Shown here: positions 23,251-34,639 of the stretch, in pieces
Layout: each line of letters opens with the position of its first letter
How positions within the stretch are numbered: position 1 is the stretch's first letter
Assembly (NCBI GenBank): GCA_033980235.1
Contig: CM067070.1
Span: 9,750,195 to 9,814,194 of the forward strand
Reading direction: 5' to 3'
DNA: 64,000 nucleotides
Source of the DNA: Diadema setosum
Taxonomy: Eukaryota; Echinodermata; Echinoidea; Diadematoida; Diadematidae
Position numbers and translations under genes: made by a program
Notes under the pieces: model-generated
Told to the model about the DNA's origin: nothing
Database searches by the model: none
What the model saw: the letters and a program-made list of their open reading frames with translations, nothing else

Positions 23251-26200
23251 ATGTCAACAAGATTCAATGTTATTGTAAACGAAACAGAAGAGTTTATTCA
23301 CCATAATATTCATCATAGCCAGGAAGCAGACACAGTTGCTGAAAGGCTAAATTCTACCACAATGTCCCTTGAATACTGCATCGATGAAGGTTCTGAAACA
23401 ATTTTACTACCTTCTTTTTACCAAACTGAAAAAACACTTTTGTGAAAATCAAAATGCGAATGATGATTTTTCCCTTTTTCATTTAAATATTCGTAGCATT
23501 AACAAAAATTTTGATCAGTTGAATTTACTCTTAAATAACATAAACAAAACATTTTCTGTTGTCGGACTTACTGACACATGGACCTCTCACGATTGCAACG
23601 GCATGTTTGCTCTTCCTGGCTATCACAGTCCAATTACAAATAGCAGGCTGAATAGGACAGGTGGTGGTGTAGCTTTATATATCTCCTCTAATTTTGAATA
23701 TAAGCTTAAACCAGAACTTACTGTTATGAGTGAAGCTTAAGAGACTCTATTCGTTGAATTGATTATTCCCGCCCACAAAAATATTGTAATTGGAATTATA
23801 TATAGACCGCCACAGAGTAGTACTGAAGTCTGTATTAATGAATTACAGGATATTCTCTCGAGCCCTTTATTGAATAACAAAACATTGTTTCTAATGGGAG
23901 ATTTTAACGTAAACCTCCTACAATTTGGAGAAAATATCTCTGTGAATACTTTCTTGAATACTCTTATTTCATTTGCTTTGTTCCCACTCATTAATAGGCC
24001 AACAAGAATCACTGATACCACCTCAACCTTGATAGATAATATCTTCACAAATTTACAGCCGCTTCCAGCGGCAGGGATTCTATTAAGTGACATTTCAGAT
24101 CACTTTCCTATATTTGCTAGCTTATCTCTAAAGATTAAACGGTATGAATTATGTAAAGAATTTGTACGAAGTTTCAGCCCTGTGAATGAACAGAAATTTA
24201 AGGATGACTTAGCTGCGGAAGAATGGACCTCTGTTTTGAGTGAAAATGATGTGAATAAGTTTTTTGATAATTTCATGCAGATAATAACTTTGCTATTCAA
24301 TAAAAATTTCCCTGTGTTAGAAAAGAAATCCTGTAATTCTAAGAAAACTCCTCGTATGCCTTGGATTACACGTTCTTTATTGAAATCAATAAATAAGAAA
24401 AATAGGGTTTTTTTAATCAATATAAGTATAAAAAAAAACACCAGAATCAAAGGAAAAGTATACTCGATATAGAAATATTCTTACTACTACTTTGCGTAGT
24501 GCTAGGAGAGAGTTTTTTTTTTTTTGTAATCAATTCAAAGCTACATCTAATGACATGAAAGGAACTTGGAAAGTTATAAGACAATTACATAATACAAAAT
24601 CAAAACTCACAGGACCCACAAAACTTACGATTAATGGTCACCAAACTGGAGACAAATTAATCATTAGTGAATCATTTAATGAATACTTTGTAAATGTAGG
24701 GAATAGGTTGTCAGAAAATGTTCCAAACAGCACAAAGAAATTTGTTGACTTTCTAGAAAGTCCGAACTCTGAAACATGTTTTTTGATTCCAGTTACGGAA
24801 GAGGAGGTAATTGATATTATCAATAACCTCAAGACAAACAAGTCCCCAGGATGTGATGGCCTCACAAACAAGCTAGTGAAGAAAGTCGCTGTATTTTTTG
24901 TGAAACCTCTCACTCACGTATTCAATTTATCTATTTCTAACGGTGATGTACCACAAAATATGAAAATTGCAAAAGTAGTACCTATCTTCAAGAAAGGAGA
25001 TTCTCAAGAAGTAGGTAACTACCGCCCCATTTCTTTGCTCACAACCTTTTCCAAAATCCTTGAAAAGCTCATTTATGTTCGTTTGATCAAATTTCTGAAG
25101 TCATGTGAAATATTAACTAATGTACAATTTGGTTTTCGTGAAAAGCATACAACATCACATGCGATACTACATTTTATTGATAAGGTTGCCTCGACAATTG
25201 AAAGGAATTTGCATACTGTAGGTATACTCTTAGACTATTCTAAAGCTTTTGATACCATTGATCATGATATTTTATTGTACAAACTATCCTACTATGGAAT
25301 CAGAGGAAATGCTTTGGAATGGTTTAGAAGTTACCTGACTAATAGAAAACAATTTGGGTTTTTTTTTAATGGTGTGGAGTCTACTTTGCGATCTATTTCT
25401 TGTAGTGTTCCACAGGGGCCGCTGCTTGGTCCCCTACTTTTTATTTTGTATATAAACGATTTTCCCAAATCGTCACAACTTCTTTCTTTCATATTATTTG
25501 CCGATGATTCTAGTATTTTCTTCTCTCACAAAAATCCACACCAACTACTGAATATTATAAATTCAGAACTGAAATCTGTAGTTACATGGATCCATGCAAA
25601 CAAGTTATCTTTGAATTTCTTGAAAACCAACTATATGCTATTTAGCAATTCATTATCATCTTTACCAGGCCATATACTCTTTAATAATGTGCAAATAGAC
25701 AAAGTCACGAATAAGCCAGTTCGTAATTAGCTCACGTACACCTTGGTACAAATGACCTTTATTTTTTCTCAGTTGGTTAGGCACATCACTCGTTTTCAAA
25801 GCAGTATAATGCATAAGCTGCCCAACATAACAATTTATGGAATTCGTGTTCAAACAAAGTATGAACTTGTGTTTAGACCAGGTGACCAGAATAGTCCGTC
25901 AGTTGACACTTTAGCAGGCATCTAATTCATTGTTTCGTATTGAATGCAATAACAACCTTTTTCTTTTGATATTGCCAAATACCAGGCTTGCTGTCAGGTG
26001 GATGTGCTGGCAAGCACTGTTTAGATAAGGATCACATGAATAATCATCACATTACAGATGCTTATCTCGGTGAATTAATAAACCAAAATGCCCGTTGGTA
26101 CAAATGACCTTTTTCTGCTCATGCGCAAAGTGGAATTACGAACTGGTCTATACAAAATTTCTTGGCCTACATATAGATGACAAATTGAATTGGAGAATGC

Positions 26201-26769
26201 ATAATATATGCTATTTAAGTAAACTTCTTTCCAGAAATGTTGGCGTTATCAATAATATAAAATCTATATTTCCAAAGAATATATTGCGTATGCTATACTC
26301 AACCCTTGTACTACCCTATCTCAATTACGGCATTCTTGCCTGGGGAAACTCAGCAAAACTATACCTGGATAAATTATTATTACTCCAAAAACGGGCAGTG
26401 AGAATTATTTTTGGTGCAACATCACGTTCTCACACTAATGAACTCTTCTATGAAAATAAATTACTAAAAGTACAGGATATATATTTTATGAATCTAGGAT
26501 CCATTATGTACAGCTCGAAGGATTCTGAATTTCCACAAGTCATTTCGTCACTTTTTGTTATGAATGAACAAGTGCACAATTACTACACTCGGCAGTCTTC
26601 TTCTTACCACCTGCCATCCATTAGAACCAATTTTAAACACAATACACTTGCTTTCGCTGGACCAAAATATTGGAATTCTTTAGACTATTCTCTTCAACAA
26701 ACCATAAGCCTCAAAACATTCAAATACAAATTAAAACTAAGTCTTTTGAGTAAATATGTTACGATGTAA
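23251..26769 (+). pseudogene. Retrotransposon ORF2 (endonuclease and reverse transcriptase), broken
   Basis: Endonuclease motifs are visible: FHLNIRSINKNFD, VVGLTDTW, GGVALYIS, IIYRPPQS, LMGDFNVNL, SDHFPIFA. RT motifs follow: NNLKTNKSPGCDGL, GNYRPISLLTTFSK, FGFREKHTTSHA, LDYSKAFDTIDH, SVPQGPLLGPLLF and FADDSSIFF. The C-terminal part has YLNYGILAWGN and GPKYWNSLD. Breaks seen: a one-base frameshift in an A run near 23430, an in-frame TAA at 23738-23740, a frameshift near 24440-24490, and a MITE at about 25716-26146 that ends the RT frame. The usual GVPQGS box reads SVPQGP here. Confidence 0.9.
25716..26146. mobile_element. MITE with TIR CCAGTTCGTAATT inside ORF2
   Basis: CCAGTTCGTAATT at 25716-25728 is matched by AATTACGAACTGG at 26134-26146. 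The RT protein reads VTN before and TKFLG after, so removal of about 436-439 bp rejoins the frame. ATA on both sides (25711-25713, 26150-26152) may be a target duplication. GGTACAAATGACCTTT occurs twice in the same orientation (near 25743 and 26097). No coding capacity is seen. Confidence 0.75.
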
Positions 26770-27344
26770 CTAGTTTTTTATAATCCTATGCGAAATATCT
26801 GGACACTTTTACCCAATAAGGTAATCTTATATCATTTTTTATATGGTATATCATTCATGTGGAATTCCTATTCATTATAATTCCATTGTTTATTTTTCTC
26901 TTTTTTTTTCTTTTTTCTTCCTCCTCTCTCCCCCTTTGGTTCTCACTTTATTTCCTCTATTTCTCTCGTTCTCTCCCTCTCTTTCTCTTTAATTTTTACT
27001 ATCTTTAAGATGTATATATGTATAAGTTATGTAAATATGTTTCAGGAGTCTATATATATGTTATATTCTCAATCACTCTGTACATAATTATGAATATTAC
27101 TCGTTGAATGGTGACCTACAAATTTTACAAGCTATGCTTTTAGTTGGGTCACCTCATTTCCGTTTTGTATAGTAACTCTATATTCTGTTAATTCATGCTG
27201 TTATATTATTGTAATACTATGTGTCAACATGTAATCATCAATGCAATGCAATGTAAATGAAAATGCAAAAATGCAATGTAAAATGAAAATGAAATGAATA
27301 AATTCAATTAAAAAAAAATTCAATTATATCAAAGTCAGAAGTAC

Positions 27345-27659
27345 AATACTTATAGCATTGTGTGCTGAAAGTTGCCCCATTTCCCAATATAGAAGCCTTT
27401 ATTACGTCATAAACCCTCAGCTGCACGGCGCGCCTCGCCGAAACAAGCAAACCTCAAATACGCGCAGCATGAACTCCCAAGTTCAATGACCCTACCTACC
27501 AAAATATCAAAAATCCTTCATAAATTCACCAAAAATTCTCGGATCACTTCCAAAAGTTAATTGTTTGTAATACTTATGTTATTCTCAACCTTTCCTGCAA
27601 GTTTCATTCCAATCCGTTAACTACTTTTTGAGTTATTTTGCACACGGACAAACTAACAT
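27345..27659. repeat. Interspersed repeat hosting a retroelement insertion
   Basis: The words AAGTTTCATTCCAATCCGTT and GAGTTATTTTGCACACGGAC on the left, and ACTAACGAACTAACGG with TCCCTTGGCGGAGGTAAT at 28640-28720 on the right, look like two halves of one dispersed repeat split by the RT fragment at 27660-28640. This is inference from layout. Confidence 0.4.
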
Positions 27660-28640
27660 GACTTGCCTGATGGTCTCGCGACAAAGGTTCGCCTTTTTGC
27701 CGATGATGCAATTTCCTACATGACCATCGACAATCAACATCATACGCAAAATCTTCAAGAGGACTTAAACAAAATTGGTGACTGGGCGAAAAAATGGATG
27801 ATGGATTTGAACACAGATAAGTGTAAGGTTTTGACAATATCCAGGAAAAGAAGAAAGGTGCAACACGTGTATCATCTAAATAACGCCCCTCTTGAATCTG
27901 TTGAATCCGTGAAGTACTTGGGTGTAATCATCACTTTTGATTTGAAGTGGACCCAACACATCAACAATACTATCAATAAAGCCAATAACGTGCTTGCATT
28001 TCTAAGACGCAATCTTCGCATAAAATCTTCTGATGTTAAAGCCACAGCTTACAATACGTTGGTTCGACCAATTGTTGAGTATGCTTCCACAGTTTGGGAT
28101 CCATCTACCAAGAACCTAATCCACCAAGTGGAAATGATCAAGAGAAGAGCTGCGCGATTCACTTTAAATCGCTATCATAACACCTCGAGTGTCACCAAAA
28201 TGCTACAAGAACTTAATTGGACCACTCTGGAACAGCGCAGAGAAAATGACAGGCTAATTATGATGTACAAAATACACAATTATCTAACACCTCTTTCAGC
28301 ACAGGACTATATTATCAAACAGGCTACTCAGTTGACCAGAGCCTCGCAACCACACTCCTATCAGGTACCATATTCGAGAACTGAATCGCATCGCCATTCG
28401 TTCTTCCCAAGAACTGTAAGGAACTGGAATTCCCTGTCGTCAGAATTTGTTTCAGCGCCATCTGTGGGATCATTTCGAAATCGTCTAACGGTTGATCACA
28501 GTGGCTAGTTATTTTCGTCATATTTTCTATGTGCTTGTAAATATCTGTAAATAAATTGTATTATAATGTAAATAGCACCAGTCTGCAAGAATCTTCAGTC
28601 TATTGAAGGAGGCACACTTAATCAGAAGAAGAAGAAGAAG
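27660..28640 (+). mobile_element. 5'-truncated non-LTR retrotransposon 3' end
   Basis: An open frame at 27663-28508 starts in mid-RT at RLFADDAISYMTI (the catalytic FADD box). It runs through LNTDKCKVLTISRK, VKYLGVIITFDLKW, YNTLVRPIVEYASTVWDP and QRRENDRLIMMYKIHNYL to a stop at 28506-28508. A short 3' UTR ends in an (AGA)n run at 28622-28640. The family differs from the CR1-like copies nearby and resembles Jockey- or Nimb-type RTs. That subfamily call is tentative. The frame is open, so insertion is probably recent. Confidence 0.85.
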
Positions 28641-28739
28641 ACTAACTAACGAACTAACGAACTAACGGACTAACCAAAGGTAACGAAAACATAACCTCCT
28701 CCCTTGGCGGAGGTAATAACACAATCTCTTTGCATTTTT

Positions 28740-28830
28740 ATCGAGCCCACCGGAGGTGAGGGGAGACTATTAAGGGATCGCCTGCGGCGTCTGTCCGTCC
28801 GTCCGTCCGTCGTCTGTCAGCAACGCTATA
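28740..28830 (+). repeat. Interspersed repeat, second copy of the GAGCCCACCGGAGGTG start
   Basis: TCGAGCCCACCGGAGGTGAG through CCTGCGGCGTCTGTCCGTCC matches the start of 17187-17720. A GTCC tetranucleotide run is expanded at 28795-28811. The copy is truncated at about 28830. Confidence 0.65.
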
Positions 28831-28867
28831 AAAAAAGGCAGAAAAAAAAAGGCAAAAAAAGGCCCAC

Positions 28868-30119
28868 GAGACCGACACTAAGCAAAGAAAGCCCACGAGA
28901 CCGACAGGATAAACACCGCCATCTACATATCAATCACCTGTACAGGATGTTCCATGAACGGAAAAATAACATACTTGCGGGTGTAATTTCGTAACGCTAT
29001 CAATTGAAAGATGGTGACCATCTACATAATTATCAACGTCATCAAATATGTATTTCTAAATACTGCTGGGGAGGGGGGCAAGTGTGTCAGGGAGCGACAT
29101 TGTTATCAAGTAGAAAAATTGAATTGCATTCTTCATGCCCCCCCCAAAAAAAAAATAGAAGAATTAGTATTCTTCATCCCCCTAAGAAAGAGACAAAAAA
29201 CACAAATGAATTTAAAAGAGGACAATAACGATGTATGGATTAATTTTAGAGCTTTGATAATGCCATCGTGCTATTTTTGATAGGCTTTCCCAGTTTTTAG
29301 CTAGAAGATGGACAAGCTATAAATTTTACCTCTTCTCTTTCCCGATTCACTAGTTGCTTATTCTATTTTAGATATTCTACCCTCCTACTTTGAAGTTTTG
29401 CAGTAAGGTCTATTTGTAAGTTTCTCTGTAACTATAATGTAATTCTACTGATTAAAACGTTCTATATAGCAGGGATTTTCACCTCAATTTTGTGGCTTGT
29501 GTTATTCTCCTCCGAACAGTACATTCTATCATGAAATACAATAGCTGTTTTCATGGATGCATCTGTCTTTTCCCGAACCCTAACGCTACCTTAATAGACG
29601 ATTCCATTATTTTTTTTATTTTTTATTAATACTAAATCAACACCCTCGCAGGTTTATTGTGGAAAGACCTGTTATACACTTTTACTGTACTTTGTTATTT
29701 TTTTTTTACAAACACACACCCATGCAAACACAGTTAAAGATCCTGATCATTTCAAGGGGGGGGGGCAACGGATGGGGTAACAACCTGCCGGAGATGGCAA
29801 CTCTTCTTTTCCCTCTCTCATATCTTCCTATGCTATTATCAGGACACCCTATACAATTTATTGGTCTATATACACTTTTACTGTACTTTGTTAATTTTTT
29901 TTTACAAACACACACCCATGCAAACACAGTTAAAGATCCTGATCATTTCAAGGGGGGGCAACGGATGGGGTAACAACCTGCCGGAGATGGCAACTCTTCT
30001 TTTCCCTCTCTCATATCTTCCTATGCTATTATCAGGACACCCTATACAATTTATTGGTCTATAGGTGGCGTTGTTCATCCTGTCGGTCTCGTGGGCCTTC
30101 TTTGCTTAGTGTCGGTCTG
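28868..30119. mobile_element. Inverted-repeat-bounded segment, GAGACCGACAC arms
   Basis: Bases 28868-28925 are complementary to 30062-30119 over about 58 bp with only a handful of mismatches, both containing GACACTAAGCAAAGAA and CGAGACCGACAGGAT. The interior is about 1.1 kb, with no convincing coding frame and including the tandem duplication at 29673-30063. It is interpreted as a foldback-type element with minisatellite-like ends. The right arm continues into more units of the same repeat. Confidence 0.6.
29673..30063. repeat. Recent tandem duplication, 196-bp period
   Basis: The unit beginning TATACACTTTTACTGTACTT at 29673 repeats at 29869 almost without change. The visible differences are mainly in T and G run lengths. 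The ORFs here on both strands are repeats of each other. It could be a real recent event or an assembly effect. Confidence 0.85.
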
Positions 30120-30460
30120 ATGAACCTCTTTTGCGTCATGTCGGTCTCGTGAGCCTTGTATGCGTAGCGCCGGTCTCGTGGACCTTTTAAGTGTAGTGTC
30201 GGTCTCGTGGGCTTTGTTTGCTTACTGTCGGTCTCATGAGCCTTTTGTGCGTAGTGTCGGTCTCGTGAGCCGTATAACTCCTGGGCTTATTTTACTTGAT
30301 GTCGAACTCGTGGGCTTTATTTATTCAGTGTCGAACTGGTGGGATGTATAACTGGTGGGCTGTATGACTTGTGAGCTGTATGACTCGTGGGCTGTATGAC
30401 TTGTGAGCTGTATAACTTGTGGGCTGTATGACTCGTGGGTGTCGGTCTCGTGACGTGCAC
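30064..30460. repeat. Minisatellite, GTCGGTCTCGTGGGCC units
   Basis: Roughly 33-38 bp units of the form GTGTCGGTCTCGTGNGCCTT repeat about seven times to 30310. They pass into shorter 18-19 bp units such as GGGCTGTATGACTTGTGA up to about 30440. The reverse complement of the same unit occurs at 28861-28910. Confidence 0.8.
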
Positions 30461-30495
30461 CCCACCTTACTAAACAGCGTAAACTGTAAACTTAC

Positions 30496-30972
30496 CCAAA
30501 ACAGTTAAGTTTACTCTACACGTAATAGGCGAGGCTGATGACCTGGTGGCTATGTACTGATAGTTTCCTTCGTCATGCAAAGATACGTATGTGATGATCA
30601 GGTTACATGACACTACGTCATTGCCTGATCGCACCAAGTCGAAACGTGGCAAGTTGAATAGGTTCTCGTCCCATGGTCTATATATAATCCAGGGGCGGAT
30701 CCAGGAATTCTGTAAAGGGGGCGTGACTAATATTTCTGGTGCCACTTCCGGGTTTCATTTCCATTTTTTTTTCTTTTTATTTCTTTTGTTTTTAACGAAA
30801 AATAAAGGGGGGCGTGCGCCGGTTGCGCCCCCCTCTGGATCCGCCACTGTAATTAAATGGGAGTCATTGATATCACGCTTCCAAACGACTAAGGAAACCA
30901 ACAGGTCGGAGCAACAGGGTAACTCGTCATTCTCTCCAATAATAGCGATGATATGTGTCAGGTTTCCTGTGC
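30496..30972 (-). pseudogene. IgR-1 V-type Ig exon a, interrupted by a MITE
   Basis: Acceptor GTCTTCAAG and donor GTAAGT flank an exon of 477 bp that equals the 312 bp of its paralogues plus exactly 165 bp. The extra bases are a 161-bp element and a 4-bp duplication. Either side reads open: NLTHIIAIIGENDELPCC before, IYRPWDENLFNLPRFDL and VVSCNLIITYVSLHDEGNYQ after. It shares the V-exon cysteine pattern. The inserted element brings an in-frame TGA near 30760. Because the exon is phase 1 at both ends, skipping it would keep the frame to V exon b at 16464-16775. Confidence 0.85.
30689..30849. mobile_element. 161-bp MITE, TIR GGCGGATCCAG, target duplication TAAT
   Basis: The left end is CCAGGGGCGGATCCAGG and the right end CTGGATCCGCCACTG. 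TAAT stands at 30685-30688 and 30850-30853. The centre is T-rich followed by GGGGGGCGTGCGCC. Exon length in three paralogues fixes the insertion at exactly this size. Confidence 0.9.
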
Positions 30973-32869
30973 CTTGAAGACAAGAAGGTACACTTGTATG
31001 GCAAATATAGCAAGATGATTATATAAGAGGTTTTTTTTTTTTCATGTTGAAACTCGTCATATCAATTTGATACTACAAATGATGTCAAGATGTATCGTTG
31101 TCCCTCACAATTTTTCTTTGCGTATAATAATTACAAACAGAAGTGTGTTTAAGAATGTTCAAGTCTTGTAGAAAACCGGAAACATAATCTGATATACATC
31201 ATCATATATTATATAACGTATGATAAGTTCTTCGCCAGGATATTCCAGCAATGAAACAACCATTTCTTCTTTTGCTTCGAATGTATAAAACCTGAGATGA
31301 CATAATTCAAAGAAGTACAAAAAATAAAACTCTGTATGACTCAACCATGAGATGGGTCAACTATTTTTTTTCTTTGCTCTGACAACATTGCCCCTCAACA
31401 AATGGTGATCAAACGGATAATCTCGCAAATTGTGCCAATTAATTTGAAACAATGTCTGAATGTCATGTTTAGAAAAGCATAATGTATGCAAATACATTTT
31501 ATTGCATGTTTAGTATTATTTGTATTTCTTTTTTTTTCCTTCTTTTTTTTTCAAATACAGAGCTTTTCTTTTTTCCTTTTATACGGAAATTTCTTGATTA
31601 TACAAACCTTGCTTTCTTTTAAGTGTCTTTAATATCCTTATGATTTAGTGAATTTTAATTCGCGCTGACTTCGTGGAGATCTATATTTTTGCATGTCTTG
31701 TGAAAATTTATGTGCATGTTTGTTTATATGTGCATACATACTTTTTTATTTTTTATTTCTTCTTATCTATTTCATGTATATATTTTTACTAGCTTTAGTA
31801 TCTGATGTCAATATGTTTTTTCAACTGATTCTACAAATCATATTTGTAACTTGTATTGTGTTATTTGGAATTGGAAAATAGAAAAGGAAATGAACTGATA
31901 TCTTAAAATTGTCTTTGCGGTTATTCATAATCTCTTATGAGTTATTATGAAGTACCTGCAATAAAATGAAATATTATTTTAGGTTCATATGTAGCAACAA
32001 TAAAAAACCAAAGTAGGTCTGGGGATAGTTAGAGGAAATTTTTTATTTTTCTACATGTCAATACTTGGCCATGATGCTTTTCCTTTAATTTCAAATCGGG
32101 CAAAAATCAGAAAACGGATCTCCTTCGAAGAAATGTGTGTGTTTTTTTTTTATTTCTTACATCGTCCATTCTATTGTTGTTGTTTTGAACTTAAAAACAT
32201 TGCGTGTGTGATAGATTCACTTCACACAAAGATTGTTCCTGGCAATGATTATGCTGTACTAATTAAAAACAAAAAACAAACGAAGGAATAAAATGATGGA
32301 GCTGAGGCAAAAAACATGAACAAAGTACGAATATTAAAGGAAAATTAAGGAAATACGAAGAAGTAACCAAAAAAAGGAAAAATTTCCCAATTAACCGCGT
32401 GGATGTTCATCGTAGAAAACATATAGGTCACGTTGAGAGCAATTTGATTGTTCTAAATCGAAATGATAATTTAACAAAAGGAATTATATTACTCGAAGCA
32501 TGTTTAATAGTCCCTACTATATTGAAGTTCATGTACATCCAAAGATCGGTTAGTTACTCCGCAGATTCGTTTTTCGAATCAATAAATAAATCCGAATCTT
32601 AAAAGGGCTGGCTAGCCACTGATCAGTGGGAATCAGTGGGAATGCTGGGGGGTGATTGCTCTAATTCTTGTGGGATTCATTTAAGAGTACATTAAATATT
32701 TATTGTTGTGTGAAAATTATTTGCTTCAGACTGGTCTCATATTCAAGTAATATGCAGTGCAATGTTTCCAGGTTAGCATGCCTGCACAGTGACGGGGCGA
32801 TCGTTAACGGCCTGTGAGACATAATTATACAGAATTGCAGTAGCTGACGTGTAGCTGAAATTATCTCAC
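30973..32869. other. IgR-1 intron between signal and V exon a
   Basis: Bases 31190-31400 align with 57540-57730 of IgR-2. The rest is AT-rich with long T runs near 31030, 31530 and 31745. A duplicated GATCAGTGGGAATCAGTGGG word lies near 32620. No exon is supported. Confidence 0.45.
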
Positions 32870-32996
32870 CCAAATGCAAAGTATGGAGGATGAAGAAGAA
32901 AGCCTTGTAAATCATGTTTCTTAATCTGCACGATATCATAATGCGATAGAATCGAAGTTTTCAAGCGATCTTCGTCATAATCTTCACTTGATACAC
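32870..32996 (-). CDS. IgR-1 signal-peptide exon (5' UTR plus start)
   Basis: The acceptor ATCTGTAATTGCAG precedes about 81 nt of 5' UTR. The ATG is at 32915-32913, and coding to 32870 gives MIYKAFFFILHTLHLG across the junction, a short basic then hydrophobic signal sequence. The donor GTGAGA leaves phase 1, matching all Ig exons. The paralogous exon 57887-58005 shares acceptor, UTR words (GATATCGTGCAGATTAA) and donor. The next usable exon is V exon a (broken) or V exon b, 16 kb away. Confidence 0.85.
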
Positions 32997-34490
32997 CTGC
33001 AATTACAGATGAAACAGAGAAGATAAAAAGGGGAGTCTCAGTAACACTGTTTATGAAAATAATTACAAGAGAATGAGAATCTAAAGAAACAAATCTTTAC
33101 AGAAATTATTACAAATTTGATCCAGCAAATGATTCCTTTCCGTAGAAATTGTACATGCATATATATAACGCAGGCGCGTACACTCACATATTGAAAATAC
33201 CAACATCAAGTTTCCTCTCTTCTTCTAACTGTAACTCACTGACACATGCATGAACCAAAACCCGTAATCGCAGTGCCGCTACATGTTGGGATGATCTGAA
33301 GTTATCAAAATCACACTGAACATGCTGAACATCACTGAGTTGAGCTTGAAACAGCTCTGCCTCACTGCGATCGGCTTTCTTATTAGTTTGTCAACGGAAT
33401 CTGAAAACTATTTTTCAATTTCAATCGTATTTTCCTTCATCTGAAAAATACGTAAAATATAACAAAATATAATAATACAGAATGTCCAGCTTTAATAGAT
33501 ATATACAAAAACAAAATGCAAACATAGTACATAGCTGTCGATGTGTCATTTTCAATCAAAGAAAAAGAATGCTATACAATTTTGTATAGAGAAATACGAT
33601 GGAACCTACTAAAAGCAAAGCTTGTTGAGTGTATACTCTGGAACGTGAGAATAGACTTGTCTAGCTTGGTTTCAATGAGCGGAAAAGATTGCCCAATGGA
33701 ATTATCCACAGTGTAGTCCCTGGTGTCTGGCCCTATATAGACGACTTCATACAAGTTTTTAAGAACACTTGAATATCACCGAATTTAAGGTTTGCTCAAA
33801 ATCTTCTCAGATTTGTTGTACATTAAATTGTAACACATCCAGCCATAAACTACCAATACTACATTCCAACATATCAATATTTCGAGTAGAATTCCTGAAA
33901 TGCACCAATATAATTTGCATGAGTAAGTGCAGAAAACTGCGTACCACTGCCAGTATGCCACTACTAGCACTGCAAATACTATGGGAAGCCGGACTGGTAT
34001 AGTATCTGAACCAATATCATCATTGTGTTTCATGCGCCATAATGACAAAGGAAACTTAACAGTACTTCCCTACAAAATCATTGATGCATGTTGGGGGAAA
34101 TGCAGACCTAATCCTGGTGAATGGAATCCGAAATTAATCAAACCATTGATCATTTTACAGGTTTAACAGGTTTTCATATCTTCTAGAAAATATTTCTACA
34201 AACTATAGGCCTGTATTATACTATTAGTAATAAGATCACTGTGACATCAAACCCATCATAGCACAGGCGAAGACGTCGCCACAGAAGTTGTTCACAACCG
34301 CAGAAGACATAGGTAGCACATGTGTGCTTACTTTGCTAAAGGCATGGACTAGAAACTACAGGTGTATACAATAGAAGCCCTCTTATCATTATCATTCAGC
34401 TCATCAAGAACAACATTCTACATTCAACGAAGTGAACAGCATTTTATTGATACAGTGTCCTAGAAAAGTTCAGTTTATAATAATTCTTAC
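32997..34490. other. IgR-1 first intron
   Basis: Blocks 33180-33390 and 33615-34030 align with 58140-58170 plus 59150-59300 and with 59318-59710 of IgR-2, showing shared ancestry of the intron. The minus ORF 33785-34048 contains a hydrophobic stretch but its counterpart in IgR-2 does not preserve it, so it is not called as a gene. Confidence 0.45.
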
Positions 34491-34625
34491 CTAAAAAGGG
34501 GGCGAAGTGTTTTCCAGTCGCATTCTACTTCTAGGGGTCTCTAATTAGAGCTGAGTGAAATTTGAAACTTGTGCACCACATCCTTCTGTTGCCAATGACA
34601 GTGAAATTTTCAGTGACCATATAAA
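34491..34625 (-). promoter_or_regulatory. IgR-1 promoter and noncoding first exon (proposed)
   Basis: A TATA-like TTTATAT (complement of 34619-34625) precedes the conserved block with CTGTCATTGGCAACAGAAGG by about 30 nt. A donor GTAAGAATT follows at 34490. The same arrangement occurs at 61321-61460 before IgR-2, with donor CAG then GTAAGAATT. Conserved sequence continues upstream to about 34920. The transcript start is inferred at about 34590. No transcript evidence is available. Confidence 0.5.
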
Positions 34626-34639
34626 AGAGATAGCAATAG

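Larger units (their letters stand above)
22320..27325 (+). mobile_element. Near full-length CR1-like non-LTR retrotransposon
   Basis: It has the two-ORF structure: a coiled-coil ORF1 (22390-23205), then ORF2 with an apurinic-type endonuclease followed by RT (23251-26769). A 3' UTR of about 550 bp ends in an A-rich tail with repeated TTCAATTA near 27302-27330. Sequence upstream of 22390 is probably 5' UTR, whose start I cannot fix. It lies in the long IgR-1 intron between V exons a and b, opposite to gene orientation. ORF2 is disabled by two frameshifts, one stop and a MITE insertion. Confidence 0.85.

Noticed and set aside
33785..34048. 87-aa minus ORF with a hydrophobic stretch, considered as another transmembrane exon
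   Set aside because: The aligned IgR-2 sequence (about 59470-59710) does not preserve the frame or the hydrophobicity.
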